Virus record (IMG/VR): IMGVR_UViG_3300044713_000107
Coordinates: 1 to 64,000 of that record
Length of the DNA: 64,000 bases
Origin: a virus
Direction: 5' to 3' (one strand)
The notes beneath the pieces are model-generated. The model was not told the DNA's origin. It was given only the letters and a program-made list of their open reading frames with translations, and did no database searches. The translations under genes and the position numbers were made by a program. This document shows, in pieces, positions 56,252 to 64,000 of the stretch; within the stretch, counting starts at the first letter, position 1; each line of letters starts with the position of its first letter.

Positions 56252-56769
56252 CACGCCACCGCCTTGGCGAGCTGGGGCCACTTCATCTTGTCGAGGGATG
56301 CGCGCTGGGCGGCGGGGAGCTCGAACTCGGCGTGCCCGAGCCAGTCGAGGCCGGCCCAGCGGAGCCAGGCGGCGTCGCACTGGTTGTCGTCGCCGAACTC
56401 GCGGTTGGCCCGCTTGAGTGCGGCGATGGCCATGGGGGTCTTGTCTCCGTTGCCCTTGCCGGTGGCGTACTTCTTCAACGTGGCGGGGACGACGAGCGCG
56501 TAGGGGATTCCGGCTTCAAGGAGGGCGGCGCGGGCGACGCCGTGGACCATCCCGGTGATCCCGGCGGACTTGGCGTGTACGGGGAGGTCTTCGACGACGG
56601 CGAGGTCTGCGCCGGGCGCGAGGGCGTTGGCGAGGGTGTGGGCGATGTGGAGGAGTCGGGCGTCGCCATCCTTGGCATTGGTTTTGATGGTGTGCGTCGT
56701 GCCGTCGGGGAGGCAGATCCCGGTGGCGGTGAGGCTGAGGTCGAGGCCGATGACGCGGGGCGTGTTCAT
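56251..56769 (-). CDS. RuvC-like Holliday-junction resolvase
   Basis: A 172-residue RNase H-fold nuclease: VIGLDLSLTATGICL (Asp10), LAVVEDLPVHA (Glu60), and FGDDNQCDAAWLRWAG (Asp127/128 and Asp132). This set of acidic residues and length match phage RuvC-like resolvases, which cut branched DNA before packaging. ATG 56769 overlaps the WhiB stop. Confidence 0.85.
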   Translation of the reverse strand: MNTPRVIGLDLSLTATGICLPDGTTHTIKTNAKDGDARLLHIAHTLANALAPGADLAVVEDLPVHAKSAGITGMVHGVARAALLEAGIPYALVVPATLKKYATGKGNGDKTPMAIAALKRANREFGDDNQCDAAWLRWAGLDWLGHAEFELPAAQRASLDKMKWPQLAKAVA

Positions 56770-57083
56770 GCCGCCCTCCGGTATGAGCGCCGGCTGCGGC
56801 CGACGCCGACGTGGTTGGCGCGCTCTTCGGGGGTGAGGCCGCCTCGGATGCCGTTGCGACTCTCCGCCTTGGTGCGCTTCTCCTCGTCAAGGGCGTCGTC
56901 GAGGCAGAACTGTCGGACCGGGCAGGTGGCGCAGATGCTCTTGGCCTCTTCGACCTTCGGCAGACAGGCGGGGTCGACGTAGCTGATCGGGAAGAACAGC
57001 TCGGCGTCATCGGGGCCGCAGGCAGCGCGGACCTGCCAGTTGGTGTTGTCGGTCTCACGGATTCGGATGCGTGCGGTGCGCAT
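56766..57083 (-). CDS. WhiB-like protein (2)
   Basis: A 105-residue WhiB-family protein: RAACGPDDAELFF (Cys22), SICATCPVRQFC (Cys51, Cys54, Cys60), then GIRGGLTPEERANH and a basic tail RSRRSYRRAA. An N-terminal extension of 20 residues precedes the cluster. A second WhiB so near the first suggests layered control of late or lysogeny genes. Confidence 0.88.
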   Translation of the reverse strand: MRTARIRIRETDNTNWQVRAACGPDDAELFFPISYVDPACLPKVEEAKSICATCPVRQFCLDDALDEEKRTKAESRNGIRGGLTPEERANHVGVGRSRRSYRRAA

Positions 57084-57157
57084 GGTGTCCTCCTTTCTGG
57101 AGGCGTGGGAGGGTTGGGGTGCCAGCCCGCTCAATGGCCCTGAGCGGGCTGGCGTGT

Positions 57158-57343
57158 TCAGTCGTCGTGGTCGAGGCCGAGGACTGCGAGGAGTTCGCGG
57201 AGTTCGGCGGCTGGCTGGCTGGTGGTGAGGGCGTGGGCGGCGAGCTTGAGCTGGGCGCGGCGCCGCTCTTTGCTGGTGTTGTGGGCGGCTCCGGCGAGTA
57301 GTGCGCCTTTGCCGTCGCCGCTGATTTCGTCGATGGCGCCCAT
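57158..57343 (-). CDS. Small helical protein
   Basis: A 61-residue protein beginning MGAIDEISGDGKGALLAGAA. ATG 57343 overlaps the upstream stop. Function unknown. Confidence 0.5.
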   Translation of the reverse strand: MGAIDEISGDGKGALLAGAAHNTSKERRRAQLKLAAHALTTSQPAAELRELLAVLGLDHDD

Positions 57344-57555
57344 CAGCTGGACCGCTGCCCGGGGATACGGCCGTCGTTGATGGACTCGCGGACGAGTTCG
57401 AGCTTCTGGGTGGCCTTGGTGATCTCGTCGAGGTGGCGCTGGCGGCGGCGCTCGGCGATGTCGTCGATGTAGGCCCAGGCTCCGGCGAGGAAGAACAGGG
57501 CCCCGCAGATCATGAAGATCGCGAAGGGGTAGCCGTACGGGTGCGTGATGGTCAC
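57343..57555 (-). CDS. Small single-pass membrane protein
   Basis: A 70-residue protein: one membrane helix (FAIFMICGALFFLAGAWAYI) then a basic coiled-coil tail (AERRRQRHLDEITKATQKLE). GTG 57555. Function unknown. Confidence 0.6.
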   Translation of the reverse strand: MTITHPYGYPFAIFMICGALFFLAGAWAYIDDIAERRRQRHLDEITKATQKLELVRESINDGRIPGQRSS

Positions 57556-57590
57556 GGCGGTGGTTCCGTTCAGTCGGTGCTGGTGGTGGG

Positions 57591-57962
57591 CTAGCGCTGG
57601 CCGCGGGTGAGGATCTGCTCGGCCGTCGACCAGGGGCCGCACGGCCACGCGATGAGCGCGCCGGTCAGGGAGCAGGCCTCGCACAGTGCGCCGGGCTGCG
57701 TGGGGTCGGCGTGCGGCCGCGGCCGGTGGCTGTCGCGGAGCTGGGTGAGGTCTTCGCGCATCCGCTTGATCTCGGCGCACGCGTTGGAGCCCTGGAACAC
57801 CGCCTGCTGGACGGCTTCCATGAACTGGCGGGCCTCGTCCGGGGTGGGCGGGGCGGCGTTGGGTCCGCGGAAGCTGAAGGTGACCATGGTGACGAGCGCG
57901 GTACCGATGGCCTTGTGGGCGGTGTCGAGGTCGAACGGCGGCAGGTCGGTGGGCGTGTTCAC
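57591..57962 (-). CDS. Hypothetical protein
   Basis: A 123-residue protein: helices (AIGTALVTMVTFSF, ARQFMEAVQQAVFQGSN), and a C-terminal CEACSLTG motif. GTG 57962 overlaps the upstream stop. Function unknown. Confidence 0.5.
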   Translation of the reverse strand: MNTPTDLPPFDLDTAHKAIGTALVTMVTFSFRGPNAAPPTPDEARQFMEAVQQAVFQGSNACAEIKRMREDLTQLRDSHRPRPHADPTQPGALCEACSLTGALIAWPCGPWSTAEQILTRGQR

Positions 57963-58555
57963 GGGGTGGCTCCTTCGGGCTGGAGGGTGGCGTGGACTTT
58001 GGTGACGGCGGCGAGTCCGGCGGTCATGGAGATCTCGCTCGGGCCGGCTCCGGGTAGCGCGCCGGGCGCGGTGGCCCACGCTTCGAGGGCCGCTTGGTCG
58101 CCGGTCTTGGTGCCCCAGGTGAGCGGCGGCAGGGAGTCCACGGCTGCGGGGAGGACGGGCATCGTGGGCGGGATGGCGACGATGGGGATGACGGCGGTGT
58201 CGCCTTCGCCTATCGCGTCGCGGAGTTCGGAGACGTCGACCGCCTGGGTGTCCGCGTTCGACGCGGGGGTGTCGCGGCAGCCCGGCTCGATCGGCGCCGG
58301 AACCGGCTCCGTACCGGGAACACCCGCGTCTGCGCCGAGGAGATGCTGCAGGTGCTGGACTTCGGCCCGGGAACGCCGGAGCAGGTTGAGGTGGTAGTTG
58401 GAGCGGCGGCGGGCCTCGTCACGCTCCTCCCGCATGGTGGCGAGCTCGTCGCGAAGCCGGTCAACGAGACCAGCCTCCGTGTGACGGCCCAGCCGGGGCG
58501 CATCCTCGGCAGGAGCGGCCTTCGCAGCGAAGCTGATGCGGTCCAGAAGTCTCAT
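57959..58555 (-). CDS. Hypothetical coiled-coil protein
   Basis: A 198-residue protein: coiled coil at 27-75 (LVDRLRDELATMREERDEAR), then a Pro-rich, Ala-rich region. Function unknown. Confidence 0.5.
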   Translation of the reverse strand: MRLLDRISFAAKAAPAEDAPRLGRHTEAGLVDRLRDELATMREERDEARRRSNYHLNLLRRSRAEVQHLQHLLGADAGVPGTEPVPAPIEPGCRDTPASNADTQAVDVSELRDAIGEGDTAVIPIVAIPPTMPVLPAAVDSLPPLTWGTKTGDQAALEAWATAPGALPGAGPSEISMTAGLAAVTKVHATLQPEGATP

Positions 58556-58965
58556 GCCGCAACCTCCTCGGCGGTGTTGGTGGTGATGGGCTCAAGCCAT
58601 TCGTCGATCTGCTCGCCCAGCTCGGCGGCCTGCGCCTGCTCCTTGGCGTGGCGGGTCTGCCACTCCTGGTGGTCGGCGGCGTGCTGGTCGACGAGGGCGG
58701 GGATCTGCCGGAGCGCGTCCTGGAGGTCCAGGCCGTACATGGGGTGGCCGGACGCGATGGCGTCGACGGGGGTGATCCAGTCGCTGCCGTTCCAGATGGA
58801 GCGGTCGTCGACGCCGTGCCGGAAGACACCCCAGCGGCCGGAGCCGATGAGGTCGGTCTGGACGGCGATGAGCTGCGACGGCGCGTCGGGGACGGTCCAC
58901 ACGAACCCGGTCGCGTGCTGCATGGCGGTGAGCAACTGGTCCTTCGTCAGCGGGCGAACGCTCAT
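58552..58965 (-). CDS. Hypothetical protein
   Basis: A 137-residue protein beginning MSVRPLTKDQLLTAMQHATG, with Trp-rich beta part (SGRWGVFRHGVDDRSIWNGS) and a C-terminal helix. Overlaps both neighbours. Function unknown. Confidence 0.5.
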   Translation of the reverse strand: MSVRPLTKDQLLTAMQHATGFVWTVPDAPSQLIAVQTDLIGSGRWGVFRHGVDDRSIWNGSDWITPVDAIASGHPMYGLDLQDALRQIPALVDQHAADHQEWQTRHAKEQAQAAELGEQIDEWLEPITTNTAEEVAA

Positions 58966-59261
58966 CGGGCACCTGCCTGGCGACGCAGGCGGCCGAGCTC
59001 GGCGCGGGCCTGGGACTGCTTCCGCTCCACGTCTCGCTTCCACGGCAGGGACACCGCCACGGCCGGGATCTTCAGCATCTGGGTGTACCGCTGCAGATCG
59101 TTGAAAGCGTCGGCAGCGGTGCGCTCGCGGATCGGCTCGCTGGCCAGCTCGGCGCGGAGCGCGGCGTTGCGGATCTCCCGGTCCGCGATCTGCTGGAACA
59201 GGACCCGCTGCCACGGACTCAGGGTGCTGGTGGGGCGGACGTGCGACGTGTCGACCGACAC
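58962..59261 (-). CDS. Hypothetical helical protein
   Basis: A 99-residue protein beginning MSVDTSHVRPTSTLSPWQRV with basic helices (DVERKQSQARAELGRLRRQA). GTG 59261 with GGAGG 5 nt upstream. Function unknown. Confidence 0.5.
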   Translation of the reverse strand: MSVDTSHVRPTSTLSPWQRVLFQQIADREIRNAALRAELASEPIRERTAADAFNDLQRYTQMLKIPAVAVSLPWKRDVERKQSQARAELGRLRRQAGAR

Positions 59262-59287
59262 GAGAACCTCCAGGAAGGAGAGGGTGG

Positions 59288-59413
59288 TTACTGCTGCTCG
59301 GGGCCCGGTTCGGGCTTCTTCCGGCGCGTGTGGGGCAGCTGCGAGGCCGCGATCAGCGACAGGGCGAAGACGCCCAGGAACGCCACGACAACGGAGGTCC
59401 AATCGACGCCCAT
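59288..59413 (-). CDS. Tiny membrane protein (41 residues)
   Basis: A 41-residue protein: MGVDWTSVVVAFLGVFALSL then a basic tail (PHTRRKKPEPGP). ATG 59413 overlaps the exonuclease stop. A single membrane helix plus basic tail. Function unknown. Confidence 0.6.
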   Translation of the reverse strand: MGVDWTSVVVAFLGVFALSLIAASQLPHTRRKKPEPGPEQQ

Positions 59414-60003
59414 CAGGCACCGCCGGTGACGGCGTCGTAGAGGTCGCGGGCCCAGCGGCAGTCGCCGAGCGCGGTGTGAGCGACATCGCCGGACGGGCGC
59501 GGCACACCGACCGCCTCGGAGATCTCCCACGACCGCCACGGACGACCCAGCGCCGCGGTCTCGCCGTGCGCGTACAGCCAGCCGGCTGCCATCGCGACGA
59601 CGTCGTCAGGCCGGTAGTGCCACGGGATGCGCCTGCCGTGGTCCTGCAGCAGCGCGGTCAGGAACCGGTCGTCGAACGCCGGGTTCGACCCGATCAGAAC
59701 CCCGCCGCTGAGAGTGTCCTGGAGGTCGTAGAGGAACTCCGGGAGCGTGAGCCGGAAGGTGGGCTTGCCGTCAACGATGCAGGCGGCGTCCCAGCCGTCT
59801 GGGACGACGAACCGCTCGTGGTAGCGGCCGATCTCCAACGCCTTCGGCTCGGCTTCGGTCAGGTCGGGGCGGACCTGCCACACCGTCTCGACGTCCTTCG
59901 CGTCGGGCTCGCGGAGGATGACCGCGATCTCCCACACGTGGTGACGTCGCACATCGAGGCCCGTGGTCTCCGTGTCGACGAAGATCAGGTTCTGGTCAGC
60001 CAC
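59413..60003 (-). CDS. DnaQ-like 3'-5' exonuclease
   Basis: A 196-residue DEDDh exonuclease: FVDTETTGLD (Asp10, Glu12), IGSNPAFDDRFL (Asp), and GDVAHTALGDCRWARDLY (His, Asp). Length suits a phage DnaQ/Pol III epsilon-like proofreading or DNA-processing enzyme. GTG 60003 overlaps a tiny upstream gene by 8 nt. Confidence 0.88.
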   Translation of the reverse strand: MADQNLIFVDTETTGLDVRRHHVWEIAVILREPDAKDVETVWQVRPDLTEAEPKALEIGRYHERFVVPDGWDAACIVDGKPTFRLTLPEFLYDLQDTLSGGVLIGSNPAFDDRFLTALLQDHGRRIPWHYRPDDVVAMAAGWLYAHGETAALGRPWRSWEISEAVGVPRPSGDVAHTALGDCRWARDLYDAVTGGA

Positions 60004-60103
60004 GACGACCACCACCCCGACGCCCGGTCAGCCACGCGTCGACACCCAGGAGCAGCAGCGCCGCAATCGCGACCGCCCACACACCCCACATCGGCCCAGT
60101 CAC
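59996..60103 (-). CDS. Tiny membrane peptide (35 residues)
   Basis: A 35-residue protein: MTGPMWGVWAVAIAALLLLG then a basic Arg/Gly tail. GTG 60103 overlaps the BRO-gene stop in a GTGA junction, and its stop overlaps the exonuclease start, which supports translation. A single membrane helix. Function unknown. Confidence 0.6.
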   Translation of the reverse strand: MTGPMWGVWAVAIAALLLLGVDAWLTGRRGGGRRG

Positions 60104-60828
60104 GCCGACTCACCGCCCTGGATCGCCGGGAACTCGCGGCCGATGGCGTCGAGCTCCAGGAGCATCTGCACGTTGTCCGACGCGGCCTGTATCCGGCGCA
60201 CCGTCACCAAGGCGACACCGACGAGGTACTGCACGGCGTGCGCGTGGATCTCCCAGCGCGTGTCGGTCGGCCAGAACAGGTCCTCGTACTGCTTGCGCGG
60301 CGCGCCCGTGAGCTTGAGGATGCTCGCGGACTTGAGGACCCGCTTCCAGGCGTGCTCGTCCATGCCGAGGCCGTGGTGTGCCCGGCCAATCGCCGCAGCG
60401 GCCTCCCACGACAGCGTCGTCGGCAGCGACCCGTGGACGCGGTCGCCGCCGGGCAGCTCGTACCGGCCGTGCTTCCTCAGGGCCGGCAGGACGTCGTGGA
60501 AGATCCACCGCTGGAACCGTTCGACCTGAGCCCGGATCTCCTCGTTCTTGATCCGCGCTGCCTGCCGCTGACCGATCACCCGATACAGGCCCGGCTCGGA
60601 GATGAAGCGCACTTCCTGCAGGCCACCGGGGGTGGGAGCTAGTGCCCACCCTTTCTCGTCCTCTGGAATGGATCGGAGCATGTCCTTAGCCGATCCGAAA
60701 GCCAGGCCGCGCGCGATTCCCGGCGCCAGCGCGCGGAAGGAGTCACCAGCCGCGATGAGCTCGATATCGAACTCGCTGTTCGTAAAGTGCTCGATGCCCG
60801 ACTGTGGGTGCATGTTGGGAGTCGCCAC
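60100..60828 (-). CDS. BRO-N domain protein (antirepressor-like)
   Basis: A 242-residue protein. Residues 20-120 form a BRO-N/antirepressor domain (FDIELIAAGDSFRALAPGIA, GLYRVIGQRQAARI, VERFQRWIFHDVLPALRKHG). The C-terminal half is helical. BRO-N proteins are frequent antirepressors and DNA-binding regulators of phages. It precedes tiny membrane peptide, exonuclease and further small genes. Confidence 0.8.
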   Translation of the reverse strand: MATPNMHPQSGIEHFTNSEFDIELIAAGDSFRALAPGIARGLAFGSAKDMLRSIPEDEKGWALAPTPGGLQEVRFISEPGLYRVIGQRQAARIKNEEIRAQVERFQRWIFHDVLPALRKHGRYELPGGDRVHGSLPTTLSWEAAAAIGRAHHGLGMDEHAWKRVLKSASILKLTGAPRKQYEDLFWPTDTRWEIHAHAVQYLVGVALVTVRRIQAASDNVQMLLELDAIGREFPAIQGGESA

Positions 60829-60903
60829 GGAGGGTGCTCCTTCCTCTGGTTGGTTCGGATGGATCAGGCGGGGCCGCAGGCGCAGGACGGCCCCGCGAGA
60901 TGG

Positions 60904-61350
60904 CTAGAACGGGTGGGTCTCAATCCGGCCGCCAGCACCGCGCAGCGACGGCACCGTCCGCATTGCCTCCAGCACCAGCCGGTCGACACGGGTCTCGATG
61001 TCCGTCAGCCCGGCGTTGTCAGCGGCGAGCTCCAGCTCTCGGGCCCTGGCCGCCTGCTCGTCGCTGCCAGACACGTACGCGCCGGCGATGTGTCGAGCCA
61101 GGTCGCTACGCAGCGCATCCACACGGCTCGTCGCGGTTTCGGCTTTTGGAGGAGCCCACGCTGCGGGGCTTCCGCCGAGGGCGACGATCCGGGAGCGGGC
61201 CTCGTCTGCGACGTCCACGCCGCCGCGCCTGAGCTCCTCCGCGATCGACCATGCCCACGTGCGGGTCGCCAGCGGGCCATCGAGCATCGCCTCCGCCAGG
61301 TGGCCCACGACGACACGCAGCAGGACGGCAGACTCCAAGTTGGCGTTCAT
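60904..61350 (-). CDS. Hypothetical helical protein
   Basis: A 148-residue helical protein beginning MNANLESAVLLRVVVGHLAE. It lies directly downstream of the recombination genes, coupled by a 4-nt overlap. Possible recombination accessory; unknown. Confidence 0.5.
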   Translation of the reverse strand: MNANLESAVLLRVVVGHLAEAMLDGPLATRTWAWSIAEELRRGGVDVADEARSRIVALGGSPAAWAPPKAETATSRVDALRSDLARHIAGAYVSGSDEQAARARELELAADNAGLTDIETRVDRLVLEAMRTVPSLRGAGGRIETHPF

Positions 61351-62366
61351 GCCGCACCGCCCATCAAGAGACGCGACGTGGTGGCCTGGATCGGGCCGAC
61401 ACCGGCCTGGGACGGCTGCATGTCGTGCTCGTTGACGAACTCGGCGTCCACCTGCTCACGCGACAGACCAAACCGCTCACCCGCCGCGTACAGCGCAGCC
61501 AGTGCGTCCTCGTGGGACGGCTCCGCCTCGGTCTTCTTCGCAGCCCGCTTCGGCGCAGGGGCCTGCGTGATCTCGTCGATGGTCTGACGCGGCGCAGGGA
61601 ACTCCTCCTCCACGCTGATCTCGCCCCGCTGGATCGACCGGAACGTGATGCTCAGCTGCGCCACGTCGTGCTCCGTCCACTTCGCCGACGGACGACCACC
61701 GAGGCGCTTCTCCAGCTGATCCGTGGTCACCCCCAGGCCGGCGAAAGCCCGGATCGCGTCCGCGATGCGCTGCGGCAGCGGCACACCACCGCCGTCGCGG
61801 AGCGTCTGGTTGCACAGCTCCTTCGCCTTCTCGACGAACCACGGCGGGAGGATCGCGAAGATCGCCTCACGGACCCGGCGGGCACCGTTGTTCGCGTTGT
61901 TCTCGTAGATGTCCCGCATGTCCGTGAGCTTCTCCGGGCCGCCCTTCTTGTCCCTCATGTGCGGGACGATGAACGTGGAGGCGTTGCGGGTGTTCGTCTG
62001 CACGTCCCACGCGAACGCCTGCATCTCCGACTGGGCGTAGTCGTCGTCACGGCGCATCTCCGTCAGCCCGTATTGGACGTTGCCCCAGCAGCGGGCGAGC
62101 TCGCGGGCCAGGTGCACCGAGGGGCCGGTCACGGCGCCGCCAGCGCGGGGGAAGCGGTAGAACGCCTTCTCTGCGAGACCCATCTGGCGGCAGGACATCT
62201 CCAGCTCGACCAGGGCCTGCTGGACGTTGCGGGGGCACTGCTGGGCGACGACGATCGCGGCCTGGACCTCGGCGACGGCGCGGGACTGCTCGACGGCGGT
62301 TCCCTGCCCGAGCCGGGCCGGAACGGGGGGCGCCTGCACGGTCGCGGGCGCGTACTGCTGACTCAT
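61347..62366 (-). CDS. Putative single-strand annealing recombinase
   Basis: A 339-residue protein: AVAEVQAAIVVAQQCPRN, GPSVHLARELARCWGNVQYG, EMQAFAWDVQTNTRNASTFI, and NANNGARRVREAIFAILPPW. This conserved actinophage family lies beside a RecE-like nuclease, as RecT/Bet-type annealing proteins do. The annealing role is inferred from the pairing. ATG 62366 follows AGGAGCCTTTCG. Confidence 0.6.
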   Translation of the reverse strand: MSQQYAPATVQAPPVPARLGQGTAVEQSRAVAEVQAAIVVAQQCPRNVQQALVELEMSCRQMGLAEKAFYRFPRAGGAVTGPSVHLARELARCWGNVQYGLTEMRRDDDYAQSEMQAFAWDVQTNTRNASTFIVPHMRDKKGGPEKLTDMRDIYENNANNGARRVREAIFAILPPWFVEKAKELCNQTLRDGGGVPLPQRIADAIRAFAGLGVTTDQLEKRLGGRPSAKWTEHDVAQLSITFRSIQRGEISVEEEFPAPRQTIDEITQAPAPKRAAKKTEAEPSHEDALAALYAAGERFGLSREQVDAEFVNEHDMQPSQAGVGPIQATTSRLLMGGAA

Positions 62367-62376
62367 CGAAAGGCTC

Positions 62377-63240
62377 CTATCGGTACTCGCGCTCAACCCA
62401 GGCGGGGAGCGTGATCTCAGGCAGTCGGGGGCGGGCGTCGACCATGTAGTCCGACCACTCGCCGGAGGCGGTGCACTCGGCGTAGGCGTAGATCGCCATC
62501 TCGGCGAACCGCTTGCCGATGTCCAGGGCGACCGTGTCGAGCTCGACGATCGTGATCAGGTACGGGGCGGTCTTCTCCTGGAACACGAACCGGAACCACG
62601 GGTCGGGGTCGCACAGGCCCAGGGCCTTCACGCCGGCCAGGTACCAGGCGGCCTGGATGTGGTAGCCGTACTTCCACACATCCCGCTGGATCGAGTCCAG
62701 GTCTGCGGCGGTGGTCGTCTTGTAGTCGACGACCTGGTCGGGGCGCAGCCAGTCGGGGCGGCATCGCAGCGTCACACCCGTGCCGTGGTGCAGCCAGTAC
62801 AGGGACTGCTCGGCGTGGCCGGTGCCCGGGGCGAACAGCGCGCCGGCGACCGGGTGGTCCCGTACGACGCGGGCCATGGCCTGGAGCTCGACGTACTGGC
62901 TCTCCAGGACGGGGACGGCACCGCGGGCGCGCGCTTCTTCCTGCGCCTCCTCGGCGGCCTTGGACCGCCAGCTGTTGAACTCGCAGACCGCGATCTCCGG
63001 GCCGTCGTCCAGGATCAGGGTGTGCGCGGCGGTGCCGAAGTCGAAGTGCGGCTTCGGCCCCTCCGGGTGGTCCATCGCGTACCGGAACTTCGCCGGGCAC
63101 GACGGGGCAAGGAGCTTCCGCGCGCCCGACGACGACAGCGTTGTGGTGTCGGCGTGGTACTCGGCGAGCGGGATGTCGGAGTACACGCCCGGCTCACGCG
63201 ACGCCGCGAGAGGTATCGGTGTCTCAGCCAGCAACGTCAT
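62377..63240 (-). CDS. RecE-like exonuclease (PDDEXK, DUF3799-type)
   Basis: A 287-residue nuclease: SSSGARKLLAPSCPAKFRYA, FDFGTAAHTLILDD, VTLRCRPDWLRPDQVVDYKT (PDDEXK Asp and Asp-x-Lys), and GYHIQAAWYLAGVKALG (Gln). This is the RecE/exodeoxyribonuclease VIII C-terminal layout. It makes 3' overhangs for annealing. The partner lies 11 nt downstream. Confidence 0.88.
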   Translation of the reverse strand: MTLLAETPIPLAASREPGVYSDIPLAEYHADTTTLSSSGARKLLAPSCPAKFRYAMDHPEGPKPHFDFGTAAHTLILDDGPEIAVCEFNSWRSKAAEEAQEEARARGAVPVLESQYVELQAMARVVRDHPVAGALFAPGTGHAEQSLYWLHHGTGVTLRCRPDWLRPDQVVDYKTTTAADLDSIQRDVWKYGYHIQAAWYLAGVKALGLCDPDPWFRFVFQEKTAPYLITIVELDTVALDIGKRFAEMAIYAYAECTASGEWSDYMVDARPRLPEITLPAWVEREYR

Positions 63241-63502
63241 AGCGGGGGCCGTCCGATCGGGTGTAGTAGCGGCGGCCGGGGGTCTCGTGCAGGTCCAGGA
63301 CGCCCTCGGCGTGAAGACGTGCCAGGTCGTGGCGCATGGTGCGGCGCAGGATGTGCGTGAGGCGGGCGTCGTGGTGGTACAGGCGCTTCAAGCGGCCGGG
63401 CGTCCACTCGCCGCTCTGGCGGTCCACGGCGGCACGCAGGATCGCGAGGCGCTCACCAGTCCTGAGCGGCAGGGCCTTCATCGGCTGCACGGTGGTCGTC
63501 AT
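63224..63502 (-). CDS. Winged-helix-like small protein
   Basis: A 92-residue protein: LAILRAAVDRQSGEWTPGRL then TMRHDLARLHAEGVLDLHET and PGRRYY, a winged-helix pattern. It overlaps the RecE-like gene by 17 nt. Likely regulator of the recombination genes (inference). Confidence 0.65.
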   Translation of the reverse strand: MTTTVQPMKALPLRTGERLAILRAAVDRQSGEWTPGRLKRLYHHDARLTHILRRTMRHDLARLHAEGVLDLHETPGRRYYTRSDGPRYDVAG

Positions 63503-63732
63503 GCCGCACCGCCAGTCGTGACCTCACGCCGCACGGTGTAGGTGCCGTTGGGGCGGATCAGGACGGTGTCGCCGAAGTACGCCACAATGTGGTCCGGGCG
63601 CCGGCCGATCCGCATCCCGACGGTGATGATCTCGTCGCCGATCCACGTCGTGAACGGCTTCGCGAAGACGTTGAACCGGTCGAGCTCCGCGTCGATCAGC
63701 GGATAGCTCGCGGGCGTCAGCAGGCGGTTCAT
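63499..63732 (-). CDS. Small beta-rich protein
   Basis: A 77-residue protein beginning MNRLLTPASYPLIDAELDRF, then strands (DEIITVGMRIGRRPDHIVAY). ATG 63732 overlaps the upstream stop. Function unknown. Confidence 0.5.
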   Translation of the reverse strand: MNRLLTPASYPLIDAELDRFNVFAKPFTTWIGDEIITVGMRIGRRPDHIVAYFGDTVLIRPNGTYTVRREVTTGGAA

Positions 63733-63995
63733 GCGGCCTCGACCGCCTCGTGGTTGTCGGTGGCGTGCTTGTCCTGGCGGGCGCACCAGGCCGAGCAGTA
63801 CGCCTGACCGGCCGCGACGATCTGCGGGCAGTACACGTGAGCGCACTGGGACACGGCAGCCCAGGCGGCAGTGGCCTGACGCGTCGACCAGGTGAAGTTG
63901 TGGCCGTTCACCAGCGCGCCGTGCACGTCCGTGCCCTGCTCGGCGTGGTCCACAGCGCACACCACGAACCCCGTAACCGAGCCCGTGTGCGGCAT
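63729..63995 (-). CDS. Cys-rich hypothetical protein at the edge
   Basis: An 88-residue protein: VCAVDHAEQGTDV, SQCAHVYCPQIVAAGQAYCS, AWCARQDKHATDN, a Cys/His set suggesting Zn binding. The start ATG 63995 is only 5 nt from the window end, so a longer start outside cannot be excluded. Confidence 0.45.
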   Translation of the reverse strand: MPHTGSVTGFVVCAVDHAEQGTDVHGALVNGHNFTWSTRQATAAWAAVSQCAHVYCPQIVAAGQAYCSAWCARQDKHATDNHEAVEAA

Positions 63996-64000
63996 GTTCG

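Noticed and set aside
1-64000. CRISPR arrays, insertion sequences or transposases
   Set aside because: No spaced identical repeats of CRISPR size and no DDE or serine/tyrosine recombinase motif were seen.

Overview
The window reads as part of a high-GC actinobacterial mobile element, most likely a Streptomyces tailed phage maintained as a plasmid (a phage-plasmid). The evidence is the GC-rich codon use, frequent GTG and TTG starts, two WhiB-like proteins, an HK97-type head module, and genes typical of Streptomyces conjugative plasmids (an FtsK/Tra-type translocase, a DUF2637/Spd-like membrane protein, a ParB-like protein). No integrase, ParA, tail, tape-measure, holin, endolysin or tRNA gene is visible. 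The head operon runs off the left edge in the direction of the missing tail genes, so the element is larger than this window.

Layout. (1) 61-14969, minus strand: head and packaging operon. In transcription order it holds HNH endonuclease, small Zn-binding genes, SGNH hydrolase, unknowns, putative small terminase, large terminase, portal, a small Pro-rich protein, MuF-like minor head protein, capsid protease/scaffold and major capsid protein. One plus-strand gene (5136-5468) interrupts it. (2) 15-18 kb: small accessory genes and a DUF2079 membrane protein. (3) 18.1-24.8 kb, minus: plasmid-type module with an Mrr-fold protein, Spd-like membrane proteins, FtsK/Tra ATPase, a Ser/Gly-rich protein, a DUF2637 protein and a free-standing FtsK-gamma domain. 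(4) 24.9-28.5 kb: a divergent operator, an HTH protein, an HTH-Nudix plus Nudix pair, and ParB. (5) 28.7-30.7 kb: an XRE repressor diverging from an excisionase-like gene and a GIY-YIG/HTH protein, which looks like the genetic switch. (6) 29.9-42.5 kb, plus: early operon with a replication initiator carrying internal palindromes, DnaB helicase, RNA ligase, polynucleotide kinase/phosphatase, a second RNA ligase, ASCH protein and many small unknowns. (7) 42.5-49.9 kb, minus: small genes, an orphan LuxR-type HTH and a DNA cytosine methyltransferase. (8) 50-64 kb: SLOG and FDXHR proteins, a second initiator with iteron-like repeats, ParB-like protein, WhiB proteins, RuvC-like resolvase, DnaQ exonuclease, BRO antirepressor, and a RecE-like nuclease next to a putative annealing protein.

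How the parts fit. The switch at 29.8 kb probably commits the plus early operon (first initiator and helicase). RecE/annealing protein, RuvC-like resolvase and DnaQ would handle recombination and concatemers, and the left operon builds the capsid. ParB, the Tra/Spd module and a second initiator with iterons suit a plasmid phase with partition and possibly conjugation. The most notable non-coding signals are a palindrome array spaced in multiples of 11 bp inside the first initiator, a 21/22 then 33 bp repeat ladder inside the second, a perfect 33-bp palindrome inside parB, GGTTC/GAACC arrays crossing two tra-region genes in different reading frames, and a CTACNNGTAG operator shared by two distant promoters. 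All function assignments are from reading the sequence; no database search was run.
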